Notes: generated by a model not told the origin, from the letters alone. Positions 53,696-61,515 are shown, counted from the first letter of the stretch. The stretch is 64,000 bases of DNA from Pseudomonas piscis (GCF_009380155.1 NZ_WHUV01000001.1:1922001-1986000); one strand, 5' to 3'. Made by a program: numbers and translations.

Positions 53696-53706
53696 GGCTT
53701 GCCGCT
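53661..53706. terminator. bidirectional hairpin terminator between nahK and agmR
   Basis: An 18-bp stem (53661-53678 with 53689-53706, a single G-T pair) and a 10-nt loop. The nahK stop (53693-53695) lies within the right arm, so the last eleven or so nahK codons are part of the hairpin. It separates two convergent genes; no long T-run, but stem strength suggests a terminator or mRNA stabiliser. Confidence 0.65.
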
Positions 53707-53711
53707 TGCCG

Positions 53712-54377
53712 CTAGCGGCGCAGGTAGGCGCCGAAATCGATGTCGCCGGCGCTGAGGATTGCTTGTACCCGGTTGTGCACGTTGAGCTTGCGCAGGATCG
53801 CCGAGACGTGGGCCTTCACCGTGGTCTCGGCGATGTCCAGGGTGTAGGCGATCTGCTTGTTGGATTCGCCCTTGGTCATGCGCTCCAGCACCAGCAGTTG
53901 CTTGCGGGTCAGGGCCTGCAACAGCTCCGGCGGGAAGCTCGGGGCTTCGCTGCTGCGCCGTCCTGGCGAGCTCTTCTGGGTGCGGATGATGTCCGGCGGC
54001 AGGTACACGTTGCCATTGAGGATCTGCTCGATGGCTTCGGTCATCTGCGAGCGCGGCGAGGACTTGGTGATGAAACCCACGGCGCCGTAGGTGATGGCCT
54101 GCAGCACGATCTGCTTGTCCTGCTCGGCGGAGACGATCACCACCGGGATGGTCGGTGCTTCGTTGCGCAGGGTGATCAGGCCATTGAGGCCGTGCATGCC
54201 CGGCATGTTCAGGTCCAGCAGGATCAGGTCCAGGTCGTCGTGGTCCTGGGTCAGGGCCAGGGCGCTGTCCAGGTCGGCGGTCTCCATCACCTCGCTGCCG
54301 GGGAAACCGTCGCTGATGACGTTGTGGATGGCTTCGCGAAACAGTGGGTGATCATCGGCTATCAGGATTCTGTACAC
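53712..54377 (-). CDS. agmR: AgmR/ErbR (PedR1-like) LuxR-type response regulator, 221 aa
   Basis: Receiver domain (1-120): [14 protein letters not shown], phospho-Asp in [22 protein letters not shown], and GFITKSSP. LuxR HTH (about 150-215): [43 protein letters not shown]. Sequence and position (next to nahK and a CXXCW gene) match the activator of glycerol/alcohol metabolism that controls PQQ-dependent ethanol oxidation in P. aeruginosa and P. putida. Confidence 0.92.
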   Translation of the reverse strand: MYRILIADDHPLFREAIHNVISDGFPGSEVMETADLDSALALTQDHDDLDLILLDLNMPGMHGLNGLITLRNEAPTIPVVIVSAEQDKQIVLQAITYGAVGFITKSSPRSQMTEAIEQILNGNVYLPPDIIRTQKSSPGRRSSEAPSFPPELLQALTRKQLLVLERMTKGESNKQIAYTLDIAETTVKAHVSAILRKLNVHNRVQAILSAGDIDFGAYLRR

Positions 54378-54427
54378 GGCCTTTCACCTCGTTATTGTGG
54401 TTATGGGGGCACTTGAGCCAGGCAGGG

Positions 54428-54970
54428 TCAGGGTAGGGGTTCGGGGTGGGCGGCCACCAGGGGCAACCCGGCGGCTTCCCAGGCATCCAGGCCATCGCGG
54501 TACCAGTAGATATTTTTATAGCCCAGGGCTGCGGCGCGTTTTACCGCGTTCCAGCTCAGCCAGCAATCGGCGCGGCAATAGAACACCAGCGCTCGCTGGC
54601 GGTCGCCCTGGCTCAGGCGCTGCAAATGCTGGTTGAAGTAGCCCTGCCACTGGGGCGTCAGCTCGCCGTCGCCGGTATTGGCCAGCCAGTGGCTGCCGGG
54701 CAGGTTGGCGTGGGGTTCGCTGTCGATGAAGCGGCCTTGCAGCCATTGCCGGCGATAGACATCGATCAGCAGCGGCGCCGGGCGCACTTGCAGCAGGCCC
54801 TGCAAGGCCTGGGTGTCGACGATCTGCGCCGCCTCGATGTGCAGCGGGGTCGGGCTGCGATAGAGACCGGTGCGATAACCCTCGGCGGAAAACAGCGGGT
54901 CGGCGGCCTGGGCGCTGCCCAGCGCCAGGCTCAGGCACAGCGTGGCCAGGGTTTGCAGGGCACGAGACAT
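54428..54970 (-). CDS. PQQ-dependent catabolism-associated CXXCW-motif protein, 180 aa
   Basis: Signal peptide (1-22, ...LALGSAQA). Rhodanese-like fold with the active-site loop FYCRADCWLSWNAVKRA, giving the CxxCW signature that names this family. The C-terminal GYKNIYWYRDGLDAWEAAGLPL is also typical of rhodaneses. Found periplasmically beside quinoprotein alcohol dehydrogenase genes; the role is unknown, perhaps thiol or sulfur handling for the quinoprotein or its cytochrome. Confidence 0.92.
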   Translation of the reverse strand: MSRALQTLATLCLSLALGSAQAADPLFSAEGYRTGLYRSPTPLHIEAAQIVDTQALQGLLQVRPAPLLIDVYRRQWLQGRFIDSEPHANLPGSHWLANTGDGELTPQWQGYFNQHLQRLSQGDRQRALVFYCRADCWLSWNAVKRAAALGYKNIYWYRDGLDAWEAAGLPLVAAHPEPLP

Positions 54971-55052
54971 AAGGCTTTTATCCTTGTTGTTATGGGCCCA
55001 TTACATGCCAGGGCCGGGCGCTTGGGAATGCGACCATCGACAGTAAAAGCAG

Positions 55053-55186
55053 TACCAAAGTCGTAGAAAACCATGCCGCCAAGAGGGTGTTCGCAAAGGG
55101 GGGATGGGGGCTTTGCGGCGGCTGTCTGACGCGAGTGTTCGCCGGCTATGCAGAAAGTAGCGGGGCAGCGGTACCAAGGTAGTAGG
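55053..55186 (+). promoter_or_regulatory. two TACCAA-type motifs upstream of the kinase operon
   Basis: TACCAAAGTCGTAG (55053-55066) and TACCAAGGTAGTAGG (55172-55186), 119 bp apart, in the region between the CXXCW gene and the eraS operon. TACC-AA-GGTA has the inverted TACC/GGTA arms favoured by NarL/LuxR-type regulators. The same motif occurs at 61399-61413 before exaA/exaB. AgmR or the EraR-like protein is the likely binder. Confidence 0.55.
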
Positions 55187-55250
55187 CCGGCACTCTTGCG
55201 CTGGCCTTAGCATGGGCTGCAGCGGCCATGGCCACCCAGAGGACCTTCCC

Positions 55251-55373
55251 ATGCGCATCCTGAAAGTGCTGCTCTTGCCGTTGCTGCTGATCCTCAGCCT
55301 GATCGGCGTCGATCGCCTGCACGGCTCACGGCCGGCACCGGCGGCGAGCCAGCCGGCGGCGCTGGGGCGCTAG
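55251..55373 (+). CDS. small single-span membrane protein, 40 aa
   Basis: ATG at 55251 follows AGAGGA. The product begins MRILKVLLLPLLLILSLIGV, a hydrophobic segment of about 18 residues, followed by a short basic, Ala/Pro-rich tail. Its stop is 2 nt before the GTG start of the histidine kinase gene, so the two are translationally coupled. Family not recognised; it could be an accessory of the membrane kinase. Confidence 0.6.
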   Translation: MRILKVLLLPLLLILSLIGVDRLHGSRPAPAASQPAALGR

Positions 55374-55375
55374 GC

Positions 55376-56635
55376 GTGTCGGCCCTGTGGCGGATCAACC
55401 TGTGGGTCACGGCCTGTTTTGCGCTGCTGACCCTGGCCGGCGCCGGGCTGTTGCTGCGCCAGGCGGCGGACGATGTGGAACGCGAAGTGCAATCCGCCGA
55501 GGCCCTGGTGCAGTACCTGGGGGATAGCGCCGAACGGCAGCCAGCCAGTCTGCAACCAGAGCTGACCCGCAGCCTGCGGCATGTGCGGGTGCACTGGCTG
55601 GCTCCGGATGAAGACCTGACGCCGCTCAGTACCATTGCTGCCGATGGTTGGCTGGAGCGCCTGTTGCTGGGTGACAGCCCACCCAGTACTCGGCTGCTTC
55701 AACTCAATGATGGCCGGCGCGTGCTGATCGCGGTGAATGCCGCCGCCGAACTGGGGGAAGTGCGCCAGGCCTTGCAGCAATGGTTTGGCCTGTGCGCGCT
55801 GGCGCTGCTGCTCAGCTTGCTGAGCATCGGCTGGGCGGTGCGCCGTGGCCGGGCCTGGCTCGATGAAGTGCTGCATGCTCTGGGCCAGGTGTCCGACGGC
55901 CAGATGGTTGTGCGCCTGCGCAGCAGCGCGCTGCCGGAAACCCGGCAACTGGCTGAACATTTCAACCGCATGGCCAGCGCCCTGGAGCAGGCCCATTGCG
56001 ACAACCAGCAACTGACCCAGTCCCTGCTGGCGGTGCAGGAGCAAGAGCGCAATCACCTGGCGCAGACCTTGCACGACGACCTCGGCCAGTACCTGGCCGG
56101 CATTCGCGCCCAGGCCTGCCTGCTGCGCCTGGTGGTGGACCAGCCGGCGCGGGTGGCCAGCACCGCCCAATCCCTGGAGCTCAACTGCGAGCACCTGCAA
56201 CAGGGCTTTCGTGCCATGGTCCAGGACCTGTACCCGGTGGTGCTGGGCCATCTGCCCCTGGCCGAAGCCCTGGGGTTGCTGGTGCAACAGTGGCAAGCGC
56301 GCCAGGGGATTGAATGCCGACTGCGGGTTGGCGAGCGCCTGCCGGCATTGCCGAGGGCGAGCAACACCCACCTCTATCGCCTGTTGCAGGAAGCCCTGAC
56401 CAACGTCGCCCGGCACGCCGGCGCCAGTCAGGTGCGGGTGCGCCTGCAACGAAGCGGCCCAGGGCTGCGCCTGCTGATCCGCGATAACGGTCGCGGCGCA
56501 CCCCAGGCCCGGCGTACGGGCGTCGGCCTGCACTCCATGGCCGAAAGGGCGCGCAGCCTGGGCGGTGAACTGCGCATCATCAACTGCCCCGGCGCCGGTT
56601 GGGCGCTGGTCCTGGACATACCCCTGGAGGCCTGA
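55376..56635 (+). CDS. membrane histidine kinase, EraS/PedS2-like, 419 aa
   Basis: GTG start 2 nt after the small membrane gene. Two transmembrane segments (about 9-28 and 134-155) enclose a periplasmic domain of about 105 residues; a HAMP-like region (160-215) follows. HisKA_3 has ERNHLAQTLHDDLGQYLAGI with the phosphoacceptor His. The HATPase has LQEALTNVARHAGASQ, IRDNGRG and GVGLHSMAERA: the NarX/DegS class. In P. putida the kinase at this position, PedS2, controls the switch between calcium and lanthanide alcohol dehydrogenases. Orthology is inferred from gene order and type. Confidence 0.88.
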   Translation: MSALWRINLWVTACFALLTLAGAGLLLRQAADDVEREVQSAEALVQYLGDSAERQPASLQPELTRSLRHVRVHWLAPDEDLTPLSTIAADGWLERLLLGDSPPSTRLLQLNDGRRVLIAVNAAAELGEVRQALQQWFGLCALALLLSLLSIGWAVRRGRAWLDEVLHALGQVSDGQMVVRLRSSALPETRQLAEHFNRMASALEQAHCDNQQLTQSLLAVQEQERNHLAQTLHDDLGQYLAGIRAQACLLRLVVDQPARVASTAQSLELNCEHLQQGFRAMVQDLYPVVLGHLPLAEALGLLVQQWQARQGIECRLRVGERLPALPRASNTHLYRLLQEALTNVARHAGASQVRVRLQRSGPGLRLLIRDNGRGAPQARRTGVGLHSMAERARSLGGELRIINCPGAGWALVLDIPLEA

Positions 56636-57273
56636 TGAATATCTTGTTGGTGGATGACCACGCGGTGGTCCGTCAGGGTTACGCCAGCCTGTTGCAGGCG
56701 GTGTTGCCGACCATGCAGGTGCGTGAAGCCGCCAATGGTGAAGAAGCCCTGGCCCGGGTGCTGGAAGACGTGCCGCAACTGGTGATCATGGATTTTGCCT
56801 TGCCGGGTATCAGCGGTTTGGAGACGACTCGGCGCTTGCGCCAGCGTTTGCCGCAGTTGCGGGTGCTGTTCTTCAGCATGCACGACGAACTGCCCCTGGT
56901 GCGCCAGGCCCTGGAGGCAGGAGCCTCGGGTTACCTGACCAAGAACTCGGCGCCCCAGGTGTTGATCGAGGCGGTGCACCGGGTGCTGGCCGGGCATGCG
57001 TACATCGAGCAAGGGTTGGCCACACAGTTGGCGTGTACGCCGTTGCGCGATGAGATCGATCCGCGCTTGCAGAGCATGACCCAGCGCGAGATGGAGATTT
57101 TCGTGATGCTGGCCAAGGGCACTCCGGCGCGGGTGATTGCGCAACAGTTATGTATTAGTGGCAAGACGGTGTCGAACTATCTGACCTTGCTCAAGAGTAA
57201 GTTGCAGGTCAGTTCCCATGGGGAGCTGGTGCATCTTGGGATCGACATGGGCGTGGTGCGGGTGGCGGGATGA
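56635..57273 (+). CDS. LuxR-type response regulator, EraR/PedR2-like, 212 aa
   Basis: ATG at 56635 overlaps the kinase stop by 1 nt (TGATG). Receiver: ILLVDDHAVVRQGYASLL, phospho-Asp in LVIMDFALPGISGLE, FFSMHDELP, and GYLTKNSAPQVL. C-terminal HTH: MTQREMEIFVMLAKGTPARVIAQQLCISGKTVSNYLTLLKSKL. It is the partner of the upstream NarX-like kinase and probably controls the quinoprotein genes at 58.6-63.7 kb. Confidence 0.9.
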   Translation: MNILLVDDHAVVRQGYASLLQAVLPTMQVREAANGEEALARVLEDVPQLVIMDFALPGISGLETTRRLRQRLPQLRVLFFSMHDELPLVRQALEAGASGYLTKNSAPQVLIEAVHRVLAGHAYIEQGLATQLACTPLRDEIDPRLQSMTQREMEIFVMLAKGTPARVIAQQLCISGKTVSNYLTLLKSKLQVSSHGELVHLGIDMGVVRVAG

Positions 57274-57279
57274 GGGGTG

Positions 57280-57302
57280 TATAATTTGGCAAATTTTGTC
57301 AA
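57280..57302 (+). promoter_or_regulatory. -10 box and operator of the parDE module
   Basis: TATAAT at 57280-57285 is immediately followed by TTGGCAAA-T-TTTGTCAA (57286-57302), an inverted repeat with one mismatch. This is the usual place for ParD autorepression, 15 nt before the parD start. Confidence 0.6.
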
Positions 57303-57316
57303 AAGCGGACAAAGCC

Positions 57317-57553
57317 ATGAGCACCATGAACATCTCCCTGCCGGACGCTCTCAAGTCCTTTGTCGATGATCAAGTCAGCCAGCGCGGCTACAGCACCAGC
57401 AGTGAATATGTGCGTGAGCTGATTCGCAAGGATCAGGATCGGCAATACCTGCGTGGCCTGTTGTTGGCCGGTGCTCAATCGGCTCCGGGCACTGCTGTGG
57501 AGGGTGACTATTTCGAATCCCTGCGTGCCAGGGTGCACAAGACGCGAGGATGA
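57317..57553 (+). CDS. parD: ParD-family antitoxin, 78 aa
   Basis: Ribbon-helix-helix N-terminus MSTMNISLPDALKSFVDDQVSQRGYSTSSEYVRELIRKDQ. The C-terminal region DYFESLRARVHKTR binds ParE. The start is ATG 57317, not the upstream in-frame codons inside the regulator gene. It overlaps the parE start by 4 nt (ATGA). Confidence 0.93.
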   Translation: MSTMNISLPDALKSFVDDQVSQRGYSTSSEYVRELIRKDQDRQYLRGLLLAGAQSAPGTAVEGDYFESLRARVHKTRG

Positions 57554-57878
57554 AAGCCAAGCCGGTCATTCCACGTGCCTTTGCCAGTCAGGACGTGGAA
57601 GGCGCTATCAACTACTACCTTGACCAACAGGTCGAGCAGGCTGCGCTCGGTTCTATCGATGCTTTAGAAAAGGCCTATGTTCATATCGGCCGCCTTCCGG
57701 CCTCGGGTATGTCTCGCTACGCCCACGAGCTGGATCTGCCGGGGTACCTTGCTGGCCGTTGAAGCGCTACCCCTATCTGGTGTTCTACGTTGAACGCGAT
57801 GACTACATCGACGTATGGCGCGTTTTGCAGGGTATGCGGGATTTTTCTGAGTGGTTGGCTGAAGGTGTTTTCCGGTAG
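57550..57878 (+). pseudogene. parE: parE toxin gene, frameshifted
   Basis: The first frame reads MKAKPVIPRAFASQDVEGAI...YAHELDLPG and then hits TGA at 57760-57762. The expected ParE C-terminus, WPLKRYPYLVFYVERDDYIDVW to DFSEWLAEGVFR, is intact in another frame and ends at TAG 57876-57878. One extra G in the GGGG run of CCGGGGTACC (57737-57746) would restore a normal ParE of about 109 residues. It is therefore a one-base deletion, or a sequencing error. Confidence 0.85.
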
Positions 57879-57901
57879 TGGTGGGGGATGTTGGGGGCGG
57901 G

Positions 57902-58210
57902 GTACATATCCGTTGCTGCGGTCATGGCCAACTTAGGGTTTCGCCCTTACGGCGAGTCCCTTTTGTCAAACGCCACAAAAGGAACCAAAAAGTCTTGCCC
58001 CTCCATACGGCCCCTCGCCTAGGCTCGGGGTGCCCTCGCTCCGGCATTGCTCCGGGGGCCCGCCGCCACAGGCCATCCATGGCCTGATGGCGGCTAGCTC
58101 GGCATCCATGCCGAGCTGCCCCCTACGCAACGCCTGCGCTCGGCCTGCTGGGAAGGGGCTTGAAGATCCAGATCCAGATCAAAAGCAAAAGCAAAAGCAA
58201 AAGCCAAGCG
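57902..58210 (+). repeat. structured dispersed repeat, copy 5 (type B core)
   Basis: Starts GTACATATCCGTTGCTGCGG. The first hairpin is TCGCC-cttac-GGCGA instead of CCGCT/AGCGG, and the second is CCTTTTGT/ACAAAAGG instead of ACTTTGG/CCAAAGT: both changed on the two sides together. The core is type B (GGGGGC/GCCCCC; CAGGCCAT/ATGGCCTG; AGCTCGGCAT/ATGCCGAGCT). The tail is a run of AAAAGC units. Confidence 0.87.
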
Positions 58211-58225
58211 CGTTTACGCGCTCTT

Positions 58226-58308
58226 CGCAGGAGCCGGCTTGCCGGCGAAGAGGCCGTTAAGTCATGCATCGCCTGGGCCGACGCCTTCGCTGGCAAGCCA
58301 GCTCCTAC
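58226..58308. repeat. REP doublet (REPIN-like)
   Basis: Two REP units in inverted order: GCAGGAGCCGGCTTGCCGGC followed by GAAG (58227-58250) and CTTCGCTGGCAAGCCAGCTC followed by CTAC (58285-58308), with about 34 bp between. This is the Pseudomonas REPIN arrangement. It sits at the axis between the inverted structured repeats 5 and 6. Confidence 0.75.
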
Positions 58309-58356
58309 GGGGTGGCACACACGGCCGCATCTTCAGGCCGGCCGCAAGGCCGCCGT

Positions 58357-58630
58357 CAGATTTTGATCTTGATCTGCCTGCCCCCTTAGACACGATGGCC
58401 GAACGCAGGCATTGAGCCGTGGGTAAACCGGCAGGACGCCGGATTAGCCGCCATCCGGCCAGGGACGGCCGGTGGCGGCGGCCCACGGATCAATGCCGGA
58501 GAGAGGGCATGCCGAGCCTAGGCGAGGCACCGAGTGGAGGGGCAGGAGCCTTTGGTTACTTTGGGCTTTTCAAAGTGACTCGCCGTAAGGGCGAAACCAC
58601 CAGCCGCCACACCCGCAGCAATGGATATGC
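58357..58630 (-). repeat. structured dispersed repeat, copy 6 (type A core, reverse)
   Basis: On the minus strand: TCGCC-cttac-GGCGA first hairpin, ACTTTG/CAAAGT second, outer stem with CCGTGGG/CCCACGG, GCCGCC...GGCGGC with CCGGCC/GGCCGG, and a CCGGC/GCCGG hairpin. It faces copy 5 across the REP doublet and ends 11 bp before the pentapeptide gene stop. Confidence 0.86.
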
Positions 58631-58641
58631 CCCCCGTCCCC

Positions 58642-59301
58642 TTACTTATCCCACGTCCCCGGACACCCCTGGCAGCCCTCCATATTGGCATCCTGGAAAT
58701 TCCCGTAATGCTGGCGCGCTCCGCGCAGGTCGGCGCGCTCCAGGTTGCTTTCGCCGAACTTGGCTTCCTGCAGGTTGGCATCGCGCAGGTCGGCGCCTTG
58801 CAGGTCGGCCTTGCTCAGCCAGGTCATTTCCAGGTCCGCCGCTTGCAGGTTGGCCTGGTGCAGCTTGGCCCCGGACAGCCGGGCAAATTGCAGGTAGGCG
58901 GCGCTGAGGTTGGCATTGGCGAGCTGTGCGCCCTGGGCGAACAGGCCCCAGCCCTGGATGGCCACCAGGGTGGCGTTACTCAGGTCCGCCAACCGCAGGT
59001 TGCTCTGCTGCAGGCTGGCGCGGGTCAGGTTGGCGCCTTGCAGGCGGGCTTTTTCCAGGTTGGCCAGGTCCAGTTGGGCGTGGCGCAGGTCTGCATCGCG
59101 CAGATCGGCGCCGGCCAGGTTCATCTTGCGCAGGTCCTGGTTGGCCAGGTTGGCGCCCCGCAGGTTGGCCCCGGGGCACTGGCTGGATTCGGCGATCAGG
59201 CAGCCATTGATGGTCAGCGGGGCGTCGTTGCCCTCGTCGTCGACGTTCATTGCGAAGGCGGGGGAGAGGGTCAGCAGCAGGGCAAGGGGCAGGTAGTTCA
59301 T
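58642..59301 (-). CDS. secreted pentapeptide-repeat protein, 219 aa
   Basis: Start ATG 59301; signal peptide MNYLPLALLLTLSPAFA. From about residue 40 it is a run of A(D/N)LxX units: ANLRGANLANQDLRKMNLAG, ADLRDADLRHAQLDLANLEK, ANLQAADLEMTWLSKADLQG, giving a quadrilateral beta helix. The C-terminus has two Cys (EGCQGCPG). It follows exaA on the same strand, a position also held by a pentapeptide protein gene in the P. putida ped cluster. Probably periplasmic; role unknown. Confidence 0.88.
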   Translation of the reverse strand: MNYLPLALLLTLSPAFAMNVDDEGNDAPLTINGCLIAESSQCPGANLRGANLANQDLRKMNLAGADLRDADLRHAQLDLANLEKARLQGANLTRASLQQSNLRLADLSNATLVAIQGWGLFAQGAQLANANLSAAYLQFARLSGAKLHQANLQAADLEMTWLSKADLQGADLRDANLQEAKFGESNLERADLRGARQHYGNFQDANMEGCQGCPGTWDK

Positions 59302-59333
59302 GGGGCGGTTCTCCAGGCGGGTGCGAAGGCGGG

Positions 59334-59363
59334 TGTGGCGAGGGAGCAAGCGCCCTCGCCACA
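59334..59363. repeat. palindromic REP-like hairpin after exaA
   Basis: TGTGGCGAGGG (59334-59344) and CCCTCGCCACA (59353-59363) are perfect 11-bp arms around an 8-nt loop, located between the exaA stop (59370) and the pentapeptide gene start (59301). It may protect or attenuate the exaA message. Confidence 0.7.
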
Positions 59364-59369
59364 GATCGA

Positions 59370-61262
59370 TCAGCGCTGGGCGGTCTTGCTGTCCCAGCTG
59401 GGGATCTTGAACACCCAGAACGAGCCGCCCTGGGCCACCGGCTTGGTCAGCTCGGCCATGTCACCGCCCCACAGTGGCACGGCGCCGCCGTAGCCCACGG
59501 TCACGCCGATGTACTGCTCGCCATCCTGCTCCCAGGTGATGGGCGGGGAGACGATGCCGCTGCCGGTCTGGAATTTCCACAGCTCCTTGCCGGTCTTGGC
59601 GTCGAAGGCCTTGAAGAAGCCGTCGCCGGTGCCGGTGAACACCAGGTTGCCCTTGGTGGCCAATACCCCGGCCCACAACGGCAGGTGCTCCTTGTGTTCC
59701 CAGACCAGCTTGCCGGTGGTGGGGTCCATGGCGCGCAGGGTGCCGACGTGGTCGTCGTACATGCGCTTGATGCGGAAACCCATCCCCAGGTAAGCCGAGC
59801 CTTTCTTGTAGTTCACCTCTTCGGTCCAGTACTCCTCCTTCCACTGGTTGCCGGGGATGTAGAACAGCCCGGTGTCCTGGCTGTAGGCCATGGGGTTCCA
59901 GTTCTTGCCCCCCAGGAACGGCGGCGAGACCTCCACCGGCTTGCCCTTGGTTTCACCGGGCAGCGGCTTGGCCGGACGCTGGCCTTCGTTCTCCACCGGA
60001 CGCCCGGTCTTGAGGTCGATATGGCTGGCCCAGGTGATGTTGTCGACGAAGGGGAAGGCGTTCTGCAATTTGCCGTTGTTGCGGTCCACCACGTAGAAGA
60101 AACCGTTGCGGTCGGCGTGGCCGGTGGCCTTGACCACCTTGCCGTCCTTGCCCTTGTAGTCGAACAGCACCAGCTCGTTGTTGCCGGAGAAGTCCCAGGC
60201 ATCGTTGGGGGTGTGCTGGTAGAACCACTTGACCTCGCCGGTGCTCGGATCGACGCCGACCTGGCCCGAGGTATAGAGGCTGTCGAAGTCGTGGGGGTTG
60301 CCGTCCTTGGCGGTGCGCGCCCAGGTGTTCCAGGGGCCGGGGTTGCCGGCGCCGACGATGATGGTGTTGGTCTCGGGGTCAAAGCTGGCGCTCTGCCAAG
60401 GGGCGCCGCCGCCATGGCTCCAGGCCTCGACCTTGCCGGTCTCGGTGGTCTTGTCATCAGGCCAGGACGGCGCCTTGACGTCGCCGGTGGGGGTGCTGTC
60501 CTTGCCGTTCAGGCGGCCCATGTGGCCTTCGACAAAGGGCCGCATCCACACCTCTTCACCGGTGTCCGGATCGCGGGCGAACAGCTGGCCGACCACACCG
60601 AACTCATCGCCGGAGCTGCCGTGGATCAGCAGCACCTTGCCGCTGGTCTTGTCCTTGATCAGCACCGGGGCGCCGGTCATGGTGTAGCCGGCGCTGTGGT
60701 CGCCGAACTTCTTGTTCCACACCACCTTGCCGGTGTTCTTGTCCAGGGCGATGACCCGGGCGTCGAGGGTGCCGAAATAGATCTTGTCGCCGTAGATCGC
60801 AGCGCCACGGTTGACCACGTCGCAGCACGGGCGAATGTTGTCCGGCAGACGGTGGTTGTAGGTCCACAGGCGCTTGCCGGTCTTGGCGTCCAGGGCGAAC
60901 ACCCGCGAGTAGGAACCGGTGACGTAGACCACGCCGTCGCTGACGATGGCCTGGGATTCCTGGCCGCGTTGCTTCTCGTCGCCGAAGGAGTAGGACCAGG
61001 CCGGGGTCAGCTTGAACACGTTCTGGTCGTTGACCTGGGCCAGCGGGCTCCAGCGCTGGGCGTTGGTGCCCATGCCGTACTGCAGCACGTCCTTGGTGGT
61101 CAGGTGGTCGTTGGCGATGTCTTCCCAGGTAACGTTGCGGGTACTCGGTGCGGCTGTGGTGGCGGCACTGGCGCCGGCGCTCAGGGACAGGCTGCCAGCG
61201 AGCAGACAGGCCTGCATGGCCAGGGTCAGCGGGGTAAGGGTGGGTAGCGTTCTTATTCTCAT
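59370..61262 (-). CDS. exaA: PQQ-dependent alcohol (ethanol) dehydrogenase, calcium type, 630 aa
   Basis: Start ATG 61262; signal peptide of about 33 residues ending GASA. Eight-bladed propeller with tryptophan-docking repeats such as DAKTGKRLWTYNH, DKNTGKVVWNKK, DPTTGKLVWEHK and DAKTGKELWKFQ. The vicinal disulfide IRPCCDVVNRG (Cys146-147) over PQQ is present. The active site WDFSGNNE (356-363) has the catalytic Asp357, and Ser at +2 where lanthanide enzymes have Asp. It oxidises ethanol and other alcohols in the periplasm, passing electrons to cytochrome c550 encoded divergently. Confidence 0.95.
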   Translation of the reverse strand: MRIRTLPTLTPLTLAMQACLLAGSLSLSAGASAATTAAPSTRNVTWEDIANDHLTTKDVLQYGMGTNAQRWSPLAQVNDQNVFKLTPAWSYSFGDEKQRGQESQAIVSDGVVYVTGSYSRVFALDAKTGKRLWTYNHRLPDNIRPCCDVVNRGAAIYGDKIYFGTLDARVIALDKNTGKVVWNKKFGDHSAGYTMTGAPVLIKDKTSGKVLLIHGSSGDEFGVVGQLFARDPDTGEEVWMRPFVEGHMGRLNGKDSTPTGDVKAPSWPDDKTTETGKVEAWSHGGGAPWQSASFDPETNTIIVGAGNPGPWNTWARTAKDGNPHDFDSLYTSGQVGVDPSTGEVKWFYQHTPNDAWDFSGNNELVLFDYKGKDGKVVKATGHADRNGFFYVVDRNNGKLQNAFPFVDNITWASHIDLKTGRPVENEGQRPAKPLPGETKGKPVEVSPPFLGGKNWNPMAYSQDTGLFYIPGNQWKEEYWTEEVNYKKGSAYLGMGFRIKRMYDDHVGTLRAMDPTTGKLVWEHKEHLPLWAGVLATKGNLVFTGTGDGFFKAFDAKTGKELWKFQTGSGIVSPPITWEQDGEQYIGVTVGYGGAVPLWGGDMAELTKPVAQGGSFWVFKIPSWDSKTAQR

Positions 61263-61398
61263 GGTGGCAGTTCCCAGTGGAGGTTTTGGCCTGACTAGGG
61301 TGTGCCGGGGCGTGGCCTGGAGATACGGAAAAAGTCCCGCGCTTGCCGGGAAAAATTCCCAGCCGGCACCTGATTTAGAACCGCACCACAAGCCCTAC

Positions 61399-61437
61399 TA
61401 CCAAGGGAGTAAGGCCCGGCCACCAAAGCAGCATACG
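61399..61437 (+). promoter_or_regulatory. TACCAA-type motifs between exaA and exaB
   Basis: TACCAAGGGAGTAAG (61399-61413) and CACCAAAGCAGCATACG (61421-61437) lie about midway in the 253-bp gap between the divergent exaA and exaB starts. They match the motifs upstream of the kinase operon (55053, 55172). Confidence 0.6.
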
Positions 61438-61515
61438 GCTGCCCCGGAGGCTGTTTCTAAGATGGCGCCACGGCCTCTGTCCAGAGGCCTAGCGTGCAAT
61501 CTTGAGGGCATGACA

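Noticed and set aside
58156..58210. CRISPR-like short repeats (AAAAGC units)
   Set aside because: Simple purine-rich sequence at the tail of a structured repeat, with no spacers, leader or cas genes.
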